A stretch of DNA of 64,000 bases from Indioceanicola profundi. GTDB lineage: Bacteria > Pseudomonadota > Alphaproteobacteria > Azospirillales > Azospirillaceae. Location of the stretch: contig NZ_CP030128.1 of the NCBI RefSeq assembly GCF_003568845.1, positions 1 through 64,000 of the forward strand. The letters run 5' to 3'. A model generated the notes under the pieces. That model was not told the origin of the DNA. It did no database searches and saw only the letters and a program-made list of their open reading frames with translations. Shown here piece after piece: positions 45,126-54,120 of this stretch (positions within the stretch are counted from its first letter, which is position 1; each line of letters starts with the position of its first letter). The translations under genes were made by a program, and so were the position numbers.

Positions 45126-45448
45126 TTGTAGGGGCGATTGGGGCTGCAGCCCCGGCGATGGCTTCTCCCACCATGACGACGCCCGATGCCATGGGTGAAA
45201 TGACCGCCTTGTCCGATCTGGGCGGACCTGAAATGGCTGCTCAGCCTCCATGATTGGACACCAACGCGGACGGTTACGCACCTTGCCAAGTGATGGACGG
45301 CATGTCCTGCTTTGCCATGTGTGCGATCACGCCGCCCCAGGCTGCCACGCTTGCGGCAATGCGGCCCGCGCATGCGGAATGGCACGTCCAAGACCATCTG
45401 CCGCCGCATATGGTGGCCCCACCGCAGCACCCTCCGCAGACCATCTGA
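45126..45448 (+). pseudogene. Remnant of a secreted Cys/Met-rich protein with an internal stop
   Basis: The frame [20 protein letters not shown] ending AAQPP is interrupted by one TGA (45251) and continues LDTNADGYAPCQVMDGMSCF and AMCAITPPQAATLAAM to 45448. The first part looks like the end of a signal peptide; the start is lost at the hemA junction. Met/Cys content and the cus-type fragment just after suggest a copper-efflux accessory protein; the family is not recognised. Confidence 0.4.
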
Positions 45449-45530
45449 CGACCAGCTGACTCGACCACCGATGTTCCGGGTTGCATTGCGCACCGGGCGG
45501 GGTCCGTTCGACCTGTTCGTTCGGAGGACA

Positions 45531-45878
45531 ATGCATATGAGGCCCCAGGCCATCGTGGCTATTCTGGCCATTGCCGCCGCTGGTGTTGGCGGAGGCGTGC
45601 TTCTGGAACGCCAACTTCTATCGGCAGATGCTGCTTCTCCCGCCACCTCTCAGGACAGGAAAATCCTGTACTGGTGGGAGCCCATGATCCCCGACTACAA
45701 GAGCGATAATCTCGGCAAGTCGCCCATGGGCATGGACATGGTGCCGGTCTACGAAGGCGAGGAGCCCGGCGCAAGCTGGCCGCCCTTGGGGTTTCCGACC
45801 GGCAGATGGAGGAGATCAGAAAGTCACCCAACCACCTTGCCTGCCACCGCGCCCTCCCGGATTGTTCAGGACTGGTAG
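45531..45878 (+). pseudogene. CusB/CzcB-type efflux adaptor, N-terminal fragment
   Basis: The frame begins MHMRPQAIVAILAIAAAGVG (anchor) and contains KILYWWEPMIPDYKSDNLGK then SPMGMDMVPVYEGE, the heavy-metal-binding domain found at the N-terminus of RND copper/silver efflux adaptors. Similarity stops about residue 80; the membrane-fusion domain and partner genes are absent. It is a truncated remnant. Confidence 0.75.
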
Positions 45879-45999
45879 GATGGGAGTTGGGCAGCATCTG
45901 GACAAGACACCGCAAACTAGGTCATTAGCAAGCTGGCTCTATGCCATCGCCCTGCGTAGCAAGTCATGCTGGCCCTCAGCGCCGACCAGTTACACTTGA

Positions 46000-47211
46000 T
46001 TAGGCAGCCATAAGTTCATCGGCTGGACCGAAATACTCATAGTGAATGCGGTGGGACGGCACGCCGACCTGTGACAGGCCTCCAACAAACGTTCGCAGGA
46101 ACGGACGTGGGCCGCAGAGGAAGAAATCTGCCTCGCCGACCGGCGTGTTGGCGGCCAACCATTCCACCGTGATCAACCCGGCACGATCATAATCCTGCCA
46201 GAGGCGGTCCTCTGGCCGCGGCTCCGCATAGAAGGTGACAGCGGTGGTTACGCCAGGGGCTTGCGCGGTTAGGCTGCGTACAAGAGGGCCCATAGCGTGC
46301 GTAGAGCCGTCCTGGGTGCCATGGATGTAGTAGACCGGCACTTCCAGTCGCCGCTCGACGAGGGCCTCCAGCATACTGACCATCGGCGTCAGCCCCACAC
46401 CGCCGCTCAGCAGCACCACGGGCCGCGCGATCGGATAGTCCAGGAAGAACTCGCCCGCAGGCGGAGCGACACGCAATTTGTCTCCTGGCTGAATGCGGTC
46501 GTGCAGCCAGTTGGACGCGATGCCGTTGGGCTCCCGCTTCACCGAAATGCGATAGCTGATCCCATTTGGGCCCGAGGAGATCGAGTAGTTCCGCTTGAGC
46601 GGATGGTGTCCTGGAACATCGAGCCAAAAGGTCAGGTACTGCCCGGGCCGGTGCCGCAGGACGGGTCCGTCATCGGCAGGAAGCAGGGTGAATGAGGTAA
46701 TGATATCGCTCTCTGGCTGCTTGCCGGCCACAGTAAAATCGCGCCAGCCCGACCAGCCGCCGGGGGCCGCGGAAAGCTCGCCATAAATCCGGGTTTCGCG
46801 TGCGATCAGCACGTTAGCCAAGAACCAGTAGGCCTCGCCCCAGGCAGCTAATATTTCGTCGTTAGCAGCATCGCCGAGCACGTCTTTGATGGCCCCTAGC
46901 AGCGCCTCGGCCACGTAGGGATAGTGCTCGGGCAGAATGTTCAGTCCAACATGCTTCTGGGCAATGCGCTCCACGGCAGGTGCCAGGGCGCCCAGATTGT
47001 CGATGTTGCGTGCGTAGGCCAGCACGGCCCCGGCAAGCGCCTTGGGCTGGGAACCGGTCTCGCCGTGGTGGGACTGGTTGAACAGGTCGCGGATGTCCGC
47101 AATCCGAAACAGGCGCTCGTACATGCGCCGGGTGATGGTCAGGCCGTGCATCTCTAGGGCGGGCACGGTCGCCTTCACCACAGCAATTGTCTGCGGGCTG
47201 AGTTCCTTCAT
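46000..47211 (-). CDS. hmp: Flavohemoglobin (nitric oxide dioxygenase)
   Basis: Oxidises NO to nitrate with O2 and NAD(P)H in the cytoplasm. The 403-residue product has an N-terminal globin domain (proximal His in AQKHVGLNI, about residue 85), an FAD-binding domain (RNYSISSGPNG about 207) and an NAD-binding domain (VVLLSGGVGLTPMVSM about 270; FFLCGPRPFL near the end). The start at 47211 (MKELSPQTIA) has a GAGGATAG ribosome site; the frame extends 13 codons further. It fits the nitrate/nitrite context by protecting against NO. Confidence 0.95.
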   Translation of the reverse strand: MKELSPQTIAVVKATVPALEMHGLTITRRMYERLFRIADIRDLFNQSHHGETGSQPKALAGAVLAYARNIDNLGALAPAVERIAQKHVGLNILPEHYPYVAEALLGAIKDVLGDAANDEILAAWGEAYWFLANVLIARETRIYGELSAAPGGWSGWRDFTVAGKQPESDIITSFTLLPADDGPVLRHRPGQYLTFWLDVPGHHPLKRNYSISSGPNGISYRISVKREPNGIASNWLHDRIQPGDKLRVAPPAGEFFLDYPIARPVVLLSGGVGLTPMVSMLEALVERRLEVPVYYIHGTQDGSTHAMGPLVRSLTAQAPGVTTAVTFYAEPRPEDRLWQDYDRAGLITVEWLAANTPVGEADFFLCGPRPFLRTFVGGLSQVGVPSHRIHYEYFGPADELMAA

Positions 47212-47390
47212 CCTATCCTCTCTCCTCCCGATTGCTGGCTGGGCGGTCAACCAGATCGATGGGGGCTGGTTCCCCAGGAGCTTTCAAAACATCGTTTGGC
47301 CGCCTGTACAGTCCATCTGATCAGCATTATTCTCTCCCCGGCCCGCTACCAGGACGACAGCAGACCGGCAAGGAAGCCGGAGCGAGAGCC

Positions 47391-47586
47391 ATGAAACCAC
47401 ATTTTCTCGTACTTGGAGCGGTTCTGCTGGCAGGAGGTTGCAGTTATGATGCCACCTCGCCTGGCCGAACAGGCTGATGCGGAGCGCGCCGCGGCCGAAG
47501 CTTTGAGAGACCACCAGAAACAGGTGCCGGACGGCATTCCCTCGCATGATGGCGGTGCGCAAACGGCAGCCGGTCTTCTGCGATAG
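47391..47586 (+). pseudogene. Small lipoprotein gene, probably frameshifted
   Basis: MKPHFLVLGAVLLAGGCSYD is a lipoprotein signal with lipobox LAGGC; this frame stops at 47477 after 28 codons. Another frame continues from about 47446 with LAEQADAERAAAEALRDHQK to 47586, as if one protein had been split by a frameshift. It may instead be a genuine 28-residue entericidin-like lipoprotein. Confidence 0.4.
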
Positions 47587-47728
47587 GCAGAAGAGAAGAA
47601 GGGCCAGCCTACATGGTTGCAGGCTGGCCCATCTGCCGCCGTGGCCACGAGCTGCTCTCGTGGGCACGGCTGGTGTGCACATCAGTGCCAATGCTTCGCT
47701 GGTGTGGAAGTTCCCGGAGAACGCCTTC

Positions 47729-48646
47729 TCAGCGGCCGACGCCTGCTGTTGTGCTGCGCGCGGCGTGTACTTGGCGGGTACCGGTCTTGCCGCCGAAGGC
47801 GGCTGCGGCAGCGCCTAAGGCCAGTGCGACAAAGCCCCAGATCGCAGCGTGGCTGGCCGCATTGGCGGCGGTTTCGGCCGTCTGCCGGGCCTGGGTTTCG
47901 GCTTGCTGCAGGGCCTGATCGACCTGCGCCTGGATCTGCTCGGGCGTCTGTCCGGCGAGCTGGGCCAGGATCTGGCTTGCCTGCTGCCGCGCCTGCTGCG
48001 CCTGCTCACCGCCCTGGAGCAGTTGCGGGGCGAGGTCCGTCAGTTGCTGGCGAGCCTGCTGCACCTGCTCCGGCGTGGCGTCCGGGGCCACTTGGCTGAT
48101 CAGCTGATCCACCTGACGGCCGATCTGGCCGCCTGTAATGCCGCTGTTCTGCGCCGCCTGGGTTGCCTCTGGTACGGCCCCTGCCGCGCTCTGCAATCCG
48201 CTGGTCAGAGTGTTGAAAGCACCTCCCACCATGCCGCCGATAGCGCTGGTCAGCAGATAAAAGGTCAGCAGAAGCACGAACGCCCAGGTGATCAGACCGT
48301 GGAGCAGTCCGTCGCCGCTCTGGACCACGCCGGCCAGCCGGGCCGCGGTGTATCCGCCCACGAACATGGCAACGAGCATGCTCACCACCCACCAGATCGC
48401 AGCGCCGATGCCGAGCGAACTGGCCGCCGGCGAGCCACCTGGCTGTACCGGGTCAACAGTGGTGAGGCCGATCCCGATGCCTAATAGGCTGAGCAGGATA
48501 TTGACCGCAAGCGCCAGGACGACACCGCCAAACACGGCCCCCCATGAAACGCGACGCGCGGTCGGTACAATGTCGACACGGGCGTCCGTAGCCGGGGCCA
48601 CGCCGGTGGGCCCGCTGCCCGTATCGTATGTCTGCACGCGATCCAT
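47729..48646 (-). CDS. Membrane protein with Gln/Ala-rich domain (TIGR04086/PhnA-like)
   Basis: A 305-residue membrane protein. Helices lie at about 33-60, 80-105 and 115-145, then a 110-residue Gln/Ala-rich helical segment (QQARQQLTDLAPQLLQ, QILAQLAGQTPEQIQAQVDQ) and a final helix about 270-290. Such proteins are often annotated PhnA-like in rhizobia; function is unknown. It is divergent to the stress genes at 48909-50407. Confidence 0.65.
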   Translation of the reverse strand: MDRVQTYDTGSGPTGVAPATDARVDIVPTARRVSWGAVFGGVVLALAVNILLSLLGIGIGLTTVDPVQPGGSPAASSLGIGAAIWWVVSMLVAMFVGGYTAARLAGVVQSGDGLLHGLITWAFVLLLTFYLLTSAIGGMVGGAFNTLTSGLQSAAGAVPEATQAAQNSGITGGQIGRQVDQLISQVAPDATPEQVQQARQQLTDLAPQLLQGGEQAQQARQQASQILAQLAGQTPEQIQAQVDQALQQAETQARQTAETAANAASHAAIWGFVALALGAAAAAFGGKTGTRQVHAARSTTAGVGR

Positions 48647-48908
48647 CGTAATAACTCCTGGATGGCGGTTGCCGCGCCGGTTGCACGGTGCTGCACAAAC
48701 CTTTTCTGTCAGAGCAGGTTCCTTTTATTCAGCGATGCTTATAAAAGCAGAGCAGCGGAATGAAGACGCATGTAAAGCAGCTATAGCTGCCGGCACTTCT
48801 TAGCAACCTAGGGGTATGTAACTGGCTCACCGGTAATTAGGCGGCTTGGAACTTGCCGCCTAGAATTCTGTTGGCCGCCATCATTTCTCAGGACGTGGAG
48901 CAAAGCCG

Positions 48909-49076
48909 ATGGCGGATCAGCCGAGGAAGGTGGGTGTCTATGACACCGACGGCACCAGTACGGCCCCGAAAACGGATGTGAAGGTCGAGCGGACGGAGAC
49001 GGGCGGCAGCAAGACCCTGTGGTGGGTCATCGGTCTCATCATCCTGGCCGTCATCGTCGCCCTGCTCGTATTCTGA
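48909..49076 (+). CDS. Small single-span membrane protein (55 aa)
   Basis: MADQPRKVGVYDTDGTSTAP followed by a C-terminal helix LWWVIGLIILAVIVALLVF. The ATG at 48909 has no perfect ribosome site but is followed by a clean frame. It lies 13 bp before the first DUF2382 gene and is probably co-transcribed. Similar small proteins precede YsnF genes elsewhere; its role is unknown. Confidence 0.65.
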   Translation: MADQPRKVGVYDTDGTSTAPKTDVKVERTETGGSKTLWWVIGLIILAVIVALLVF

Positions 49077-49089
49077 CGGGAGCAAACGC

Positions 49090-49488
49090 ATGGACTCCCG
49101 TCGGACTATTCCCCTGCACGAGGAAGTACTCTCCGTCGGGAAGAAGGCTGTGGAAACCTCGACCGTCCGCGTCGAGACCCATGTGCATGCCCGGGAGCAG
49201 ACCGTCGAGCAGGAGCTGGACAGCACGACGGTCGACATCGTCCGGGTTCCCGTGGGCCGGGTGGTCGAAACCGCCCCCGAGGTCCGCCAGGACGGCGATG
49301 TCCTGATCGTGCCTGTGCTCGAGGAGGAGCTGGTCGTCACCAAGCGGCTGATCCTCAAAGAAGAAGTCCACATCACGCGGCGGGTCAGCCGCCGCACCGA
49401 ACAGATTTCGGCAACTCTGCGCACCGAAGAGGCCAGCGTGACCCGCGACGGGATGCTGGAGCGCAGCGACCAACCAAGCGAGGAGTGA
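49090..49488 (+). CDS. DUF2382 (YsnF/AvaK) domain protein
   Basis: A 132-residue protein made of one DUF2382 domain: IPLHEEVLSVGKKAVETSTV, EELVVTKRLILKEEVHITRR. The domain is common in stress-induced proteins; its activity is unknown. It is followed after 4 bp by a second DUF2382 gene. Confidence 0.85.
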   Translation: MDSRRTIPLHEEVLSVGKKAVETSTVRVETHVHAREQTVEQELDSTTVDIVRVPVGRVVETAPEVRQDGDVLIVPVLEEELVVTKRLILKEEVHITRRVSRRTEQISATLRTEEASVTRDGMLERSDQPSEE

Positions 49489-49492
49489 CCCC

Positions 49493-50407
49493 ATGAGCGA
49501 CAAGACCATTGTTGCGCTTTACGACGACGTGACCACGGCGAACCAGGTCCTGAGCGAACTCGATTCCGCAGGGCTCCGGCGGTCCTTCCAGGTGATGGGC
49601 GGGGCGCATGCCCAATCCGCCGCCGACTTCGGCAATGACCGCGGCGTGTTCAGCAGCTTCGGGCACGACTATGACAGCCCGGGCAAGCGCGTCGGCACGC
49701 TGACCCGCCTGGGCGTTCCCCAGGCCGATGCGGAAGCCTATGCCGAGGGACTGCGCCGCGGCGGGGTGCTGCTGGTCGGCCACGTCAGCAGCAACCATTG
49801 CGACACGGCGATCGAGATCGTTCAGCGCCATGGTCCGGTGGATATCGACGACCGGCTGCGGTCCTATCGGGAGAGCGGCTGGTCCGGCTATGACGCCAGC
49901 TCGGAAGAGTATGACGCCACCCGCGCCACGGAAGAGCGCAGCCGTTACGGCTCCGGCCTGAGCAGGGCGGCGGCGTCCCTGCGCGATACGGACCGCACCT
50001 CGGCCGGCACCGCCACGGGCAATGAGGAGCATATCCCCATCGTCGAAGAGAATGTCTCGGTCGGCAAGCGCGCCGTCGAACAGGGCAGCGTTCGCGTGCG
50101 CAGCTATATTGTCGAGACGCCGATCGAGGAGCAGGTGCGACTGCGCGACGAAACCATCACGGTGGAACGTCGCGCGGTCACCGGCGCCTCCGGCGACATT
50201 CCGGCCGACGCCTTCCGCGAGCGCACCGTGGAGGTGACGGAGACGGATGAGGAGGCGGTAGTTGCTAAGCAGGCCCGCGTGAAGGAGGAGCTTGTCATCC
50301 GCAAGGATGTCGAGGAACGGGCCCAGACCATTTCCGACAGTGTTCGCCACACCGAGGTCGAGGTCGACGACAATCGCGGCACCGCCGGCCGCCGCACCGA
50401 CCGGTAG
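49493..50407 (+). CDS. General stress protein with DUF2382 domain (YsnF type)
   Basis: A 304-residue protein. The N-terminal part (residues 1-100) is of the general stress protein 17M type (TIVALYDDVTTANQVLSEL), followed by a linker and a DUF2382 domain (about 180-290) with IPIVEENVSVGKRAVEQGSV and RVKEELVIRKDVEERAQTI. The pair with the preceding gene forms a stress module; expression control is not visible. Confidence 0.85.
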   Translation: MSDKTIVALYDDVTTANQVLSELDSAGLRRSFQVMGGAHAQSAADFGNDRGVFSSFGHDYDSPGKRVGTLTRLGVPQADAEAYAEGLRRGGVLLVGHVSSNHCDTAIEIVQRHGPVDIDDRLRSYRESGWSGYDASSEEYDATRATEERSRYGSGLSRAAASLRDTDRTSAGTATGNEEHIPIVEENVSVGKRAVEQGSVRVRSYIVETPIEEQVRLRDETITVERRAVTGASGDIPADAFRERTVEVTETDEEAVVAKQARVKEELVIRKDVEERAQTISDSVRHTEVEVDDNRGTAGRRTDR

Positions 50408-50468
50408 CGGCCGACCCGTATACCTGACGAGTGGCGCCCTCGGCGCCACTCGTTCCACCATTAGATGT

Positions 50469-51035
50469 TCAATTCCAGGCTTTGCAGATGGCTTCATAGG
50501 GGGTGAAACCGCTTAAAGTCTTCGTTTGGCGGGCGAAGTTGTAGGCGGTGCCGAAATCGGCCATATGCCGCCGGAGATGGTCATGGCTCTCGTGATGGAA
50601 GCGCTTGACGGTGGCATCCTTGATCGTCCGGTTCATCCGCTCGACTTGGCCGTTTGTCCATGGATGGTGGGGTTTTGTCAGGCGGTGCTCAATGTCGAGG
50701 TCGGCACAGGCCGCTTCGAAAGCGTGGCAGCGAAAAGGCACCTTCTCGGCACGCATTGCCTTGATGTCTTCGGGCGTCCAGGCAGTGCCTGACGGTTCGG
50801 TGAAATGCGTGCCATTGTCCGTGAGGACGGTGTGGATCTTGTAGGGAACGGCCGCTGCAAGAGCCCGAAGGAAATCGCCGGCGACACGGCGAGTGGCTTT
50901 CTCATGCAACTTGGCGACCGTCTTCAGATTGATCTTGTACCGCTTCGCAAACCCCCTCAGGCTCTCTTAACTATGCTGTATCGCTGGACGGACTGCCACT
51001 GCTGTTGTGGCGCTTCCATGGTGAACCTGACCCAT
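50469..51035 (-). pseudogene. IS481-family transposase with internal deletion and stop
   Basis: The start at 51035 reads MGQVHHGSATTAVAVRPAIQ, then HS, a TAA, then ESLRGFAKRYKINLKTVAK, the standard IS481 N-terminus. It is joined directly to LHEKATRRVAGDFLRALAAA and LTDNGTHF, so the first catalytic Asp region is missing. The C-terminal DDE part (DNGTHF, NGQVERMNRTIK) is intact. The gene is inactive. Confidence 0.8.
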
Positions 51036-51265
51036 AGGGCGGCCACCTTGGTCTCGCGGACCACCCGGCCCTTGGCCTCCACCACGCACACGCTGCTCAG
51101 TTCCAACGACACGTCGATCCCGGCATACTGCTCCATGGCTGCTCTCCGATGATGCTCGGGGCCGACCCGCTCGGGCCCCGTTCCTCACACCATTACTCTG
51201 GGGGACAGCCACCCAGCACGCCATCCTTTGGCCCCAGCCCATTACGGCATCTAGCAGTCCCCGCG
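51036..51265 (-). pseudogene. IS110-family 5' end remnant, copy 2
   Basis: On the minus strand an ATG at 51136 starts the same MEQYAGIDVSLELSSVCVV as at 8453, and is cut after about 33 codons. The 129 bp upstream of the ATG is also conserved with 8454-8574, including the CTGGGGGACAGCCACCCAGC tract. The divergence points differ only at the outer edge. Confidence 0.7.
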
Positions 51266-51291
51266 TCTCCATTGCGGCGGCATACGCCGCG

Positions 51292-52245
51292 TCAGTTCAT
51301 ATGGCATTCGAACCACTCCAGGCTCTGTTTCGGCTCGCGTTGAAACCAGCAGTACACACCCCACCGGCGGGTGGCGCCTTCGATCCAGTGCAGTTTCTTA
51401 TCCGCGACGGGAATGTTGTCGAACATCGCTTGCACGTCACTCGGTCGGGTCAACACGTCATCACGGACCTGAAACAGGAAGGTAGGCACGCTCACGCTCT
51501 TGGCCGGTTCCACCGGTGACATCTCGTCAAGATCGAAGCTGGTGATGAGTTTCTGTTCCTGCTCGAACTCATCGATTCGATCTTGCAGGCCGAAATGCTC
51601 CAGCGTCCTTTCCATGATGGACCGAACCGATATGGGCTGCCCCCCCACCATGCAGCGCACGTCCTCGAAGTAGCTCAGGCTGCATGCCATGGCAAACATG
51701 CTGGAGCCGGCACCGAGGCAGCGACTGAACAGGCCGATCGTCATGTCGCTCAGGTCCGATTGCGACCTCGCATAGTTCAGCGAACCGATGACGTCGCGAC
51801 ATTCATACTGCCCATTGCTCTGCATGCCGCCGTTCGCGGCGCCGCTGTGCCCGAAGTTTCGGAAATCGTAGGTCAGGACATTGTAGCCGTTGTCGTGCAG
51901 GATCTTGTAGTCCGGGATAAAGTTCACCTCGAAATCGTTGCCGGCGAAATCTCCGAAAGTCGACTTCCAGGGCTCCATATGCGCCGGAAGTCCGGTCCGG
52001 CTGAAGGAGAGCGGATGGTTTGCAATGATGAGTTTGCGTGATCCCTCGCATGGAATAAACCAGGCTTCGAGCGGCACTCCGTCCTCAGAAGGGAAGGTCA
52101 CATTCTCGAAGCTGAGGCCATGATCGCTCGGCCTATGGAGAAGCGGGGAGCGAATGGGATATCCGAACCCGTGCGCCAGCTTCTTGATCATTCCCCGGAT
52201 CTGTTCCTCGGTTTTTGTCTCCGGAATTGTTGGTGTTTGCGACAT
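51292..52245 (-). CDS. Alpha/beta-hydrolase (FrsA/DUF1100-like)
   Basis: A 317-residue protein with no signal peptide. The alpha/beta-hydrolase fold is suggested by LTYDFRNFGHSG, the nucleophile-elbow-like LFSRCLGAGSSM (about residue 170, Cys rather than Ser at the nucleophile position) and a late His in LHWIEGATRRWG. AAGGAGT lies upstream. Substrate is unknown. It is followed on the same strand by IS remnants and preceded by the SDR genes. Confidence 0.65.
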   Translation of the reverse strand: MSQTPTIPETKTEEQIRGMIKKLAHGFGYPIRSPLLHRPSDHGLSFENVTFPSEDGVPLEAWFIPCEGSRKLIIANHPLSFSRTGLPAHMEPWKSTFGDFAGNDFEVNFIPDYKILHDNGYNVLTYDFRNFGHSGAANGGMQSNGQYECRDVIGSLNYARSQSDLSDMTIGLFSRCLGAGSSMFAMACSLSYFEDVRCMVGGQPISVRSIMERTLEHFGLQDRIDEFEQEQKLITSFDLDEMSPVEPAKSVSVPTFLFQVRDDVLTRPSDVQAMFDNIPVADKKLHWIEGATRRWGVYCWFQREPKQSLEWFECHMN

Positions 52246-52348
52246 TGTGAGACTCCTTTTGAGTGATGAGCGGTCGGCTCGCATCGCGTTCTGAAAAGCG
52301 ATGCGGTGGGCTGGGCGCAGCGCGCGACGCGCGCTGGCCCGTTCCAAC

Positions 52349-53251
52349 TCAGCTGGCCGGGAGATTTGGTCCGAGCAGCCTTTCCAGGCCGATGCGCCGC
52401 AGCATCTCGGCGCGAACCCGGTCGGCGACGCCGTTGACCTCTTCCGCTCCGTCACGAGAGGGATCCACGTGCACACGGAACGGCCGCTTGCCGAACGGCG
52501 TGTCCACGACGCGCACGATGGCTCGGGCGACCTCCGCAGGGTCCGCATCCCCGGGTTCGAGCGAGGCGAGGCCCTGGAGCGCCTGCTGGTCCACCCCTGC
52601 GAGTGGACCATCCATATACGCGGCGGCCACCTCCGGGCTCGCCGGCTTGCCGGCGTGGGCGAAGTGGTTCGTGCCGGAAGTGAACGCGCCGGGCACGATG
52701 ATCGAAGTCTCGATGCCCCAGGGCGCAAGCTCCGCGGCATAGGAGACGGCAAGGGAGTCCATGCCCGCCTTGGCCGCGAAGTAAGGTGCGAGGAAGGGCG
52801 GCGTGCCGCCCCGCGTCGACGAGGAGGAGACCCAGACGACGAGCCCGTGACCCCGCGCCCGCATGGCGGGAAGCGCGGCGCGGTTGACCCGCTGCGTCGA
52901 GAGCACGTTGGTGTCGTAATAGCGAGCCAGGTCCTCGGGCGAGAACGCCTCTGCCGGACCGAAGCCCATGTGCCCGGCATTGTGGATCAGCACGTCGATG
53001 CCACCCGTCTCCGTCTCGATCGCCGCAACGCAGGTAGTAACGGAGTTGTCGTCGGCCACGTCCATCTCCGCGGTGCGCAGGTCTACGTGGTGGTCTCTGG
53101 CATAGGCCGCAGCCTCCTCGACGCGAGGCGCGTTGCGCCCCTTTGTCTTGCGCATGGTGCCGTAGACGGTATGGCCCGCGTCGGCGAGTGCGCGCGCCGT
53201 CATGGCGCCGAACCCGCTCGATGCGCCGGTGATGAGGATGGTTTTGGTCAT
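52349..53251 (-). CDS. Short-chain dehydrogenase/reductase
   Basis: A 300-residue SDR: Rossmann TGASSGFG (residues 8-15), NNAG equivalent HNAGHMGFG, Ser in VSSSSTRGG and catalytic Tyr-Lys in PYFAAKAG. The extended C-terminus is typical of classical SDRs annotated as oxidoreductases. The start MTKTILITGA (53251) has GGAGG upstream (complement of CCTCC). It lies 11 bp after a second SDR gene (53263-54003), in one operon. Confidence 0.85.
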   Translation of the reverse strand: MTKTILITGASSGFGAMTARALADAGHTVYGTMRKTKGRNAPRVEEAAAYARDHHVDLRTAEMDVADDNSVTTCVAAIETETGGIDVLIHNAGHMGFGPAEAFSPEDLARYYDTNVLSTQRVNRAALPAMRARGHGLVVWVSSSSTRGGTPPFLAPYFAAKAGMDSLAVSYAAELAPWGIETSIIVPGAFTSGTNHFAHAGKPASPEVAAAYMDGPLAGVDQQALQGLASLEPGDADPAEVARAIVRVVDTPFGKRPFRVHVDPSRDGAEEVNGVADRVRAEMLRRIGLERLLGPNLPAS

Positions 53252-53262
53252 GTCCGCCTCCC

Positions 53263-54003
53263 TCACACCATGCCGCCATTGGCGCGCAGCGTCTGGCCGT
53301 TGATCCAGCCGCCGTCCGGGCCGGCGAGGAACGATACGGTGGCGGCGATGTCCTCAGGCTGGCCGAGCCGCTCCAGCGGGTTGGCGTGGCTCAAGCCCTC
53401 GATTTGTTCCTCGGTCTTGCCGTCCAGGAACAGGGCCGTCGCGGTCGGCCCGGGCGCCACGGCATTGACGGTGATGTTCCGGCCGCGCAGCTCCTTCGAG
53501 AGAATGGCGCTCATGGCTTCGACGCCCGCCTTGGTCGCGGTGTAGACGCCATAGGTCGGCAGCTTCGCGCCCACGACCGAGGTCGAGAGATTGATGATGC
53601 GGCCACCATCCTGCATCCGTCGCGCCGCCTCGCGCAGCGTGTTGAAGGTGCCCTTGAGGTTCACCGTAATCGTCTTGTCGAAGAGCTCATCGTCGCTTTG
53701 CGCCAGCGGGGCAAGTGGCATGATCCCGGCCGAGTTGACCAGCACCTGCGGCACGCCGAAGGCGTTCTCGGCGCGATCGAAGAGGCTTGACACCTGCTTC
53801 GGGTCGGAGATGTCGGCCTGCGCGGCGACGGCGCGGCCGCCAGCCGCCTCAATCTCCGACACGACCTCCGCCGCGGCAGAAGCGCTGCCTGAATAGTTCA
53901 CCACGACAGCGAAGCCGTCGGCGGCGAGGCGCTTGGCAATGGCCGCCCCGATGCCGCGGGAGGCGCCGGTTACGAGAGCGACTTTCCAATCGTTGATCGT
54001 CAT
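53263..54003 (-). CDS. SDR family oxidoreductase (FabG-like)
   Basis: A 246-residue classical SDR with GASRGIGAAIAKRLA, NSAGIMPLAP, catalytic Ser in LSTSVVG, Tyr-Lys in YGVYTATKAG and the C-terminal FLAGPDGGWINGQTLRANGG. It probably uses NADPH. It is divergent to a LysR gene 117 bp away, which likely regulates it. The substrate is unknown. Confidence 0.9.
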   Translation of the reverse strand: MTINDWKVALVTGASRGIGAAIAKRLAADGFAVVVNYSGSASAAAEVVSEIEAAGGRAVAAQADISDPKQVSSLFDRAENAFGVPQVLVNSAGIMPLAPLAQSDDELFDKTITVNLKGTFNTLREAARRMQDGGRIINLSTSVVGAKLPTYGVYTATKAGVEAMSAILSKELRGRNITVNAVAPGPTATALFLDGKTEEQIEGLSHANPLERLGQPEDIAATVSFLAGPDGGWINGQTLRANGGMV

Positions 54004-54120
54004 GATTTGTCCTTTCCGATTCGCACCCGGCGGTTCTTGCCGGGGTATCCCACATTTGGGTACCGACGGTTCACGGATAATACCTTTCCATTCGGCATCA
54101 GTATCCGAGATACTCGAACA

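Noticed and set aside
52301-53545. 414-codon plus-strand frame
   Set aside because: Antisense to two SDR genes with intact Rossmann and YxxxK motifs.
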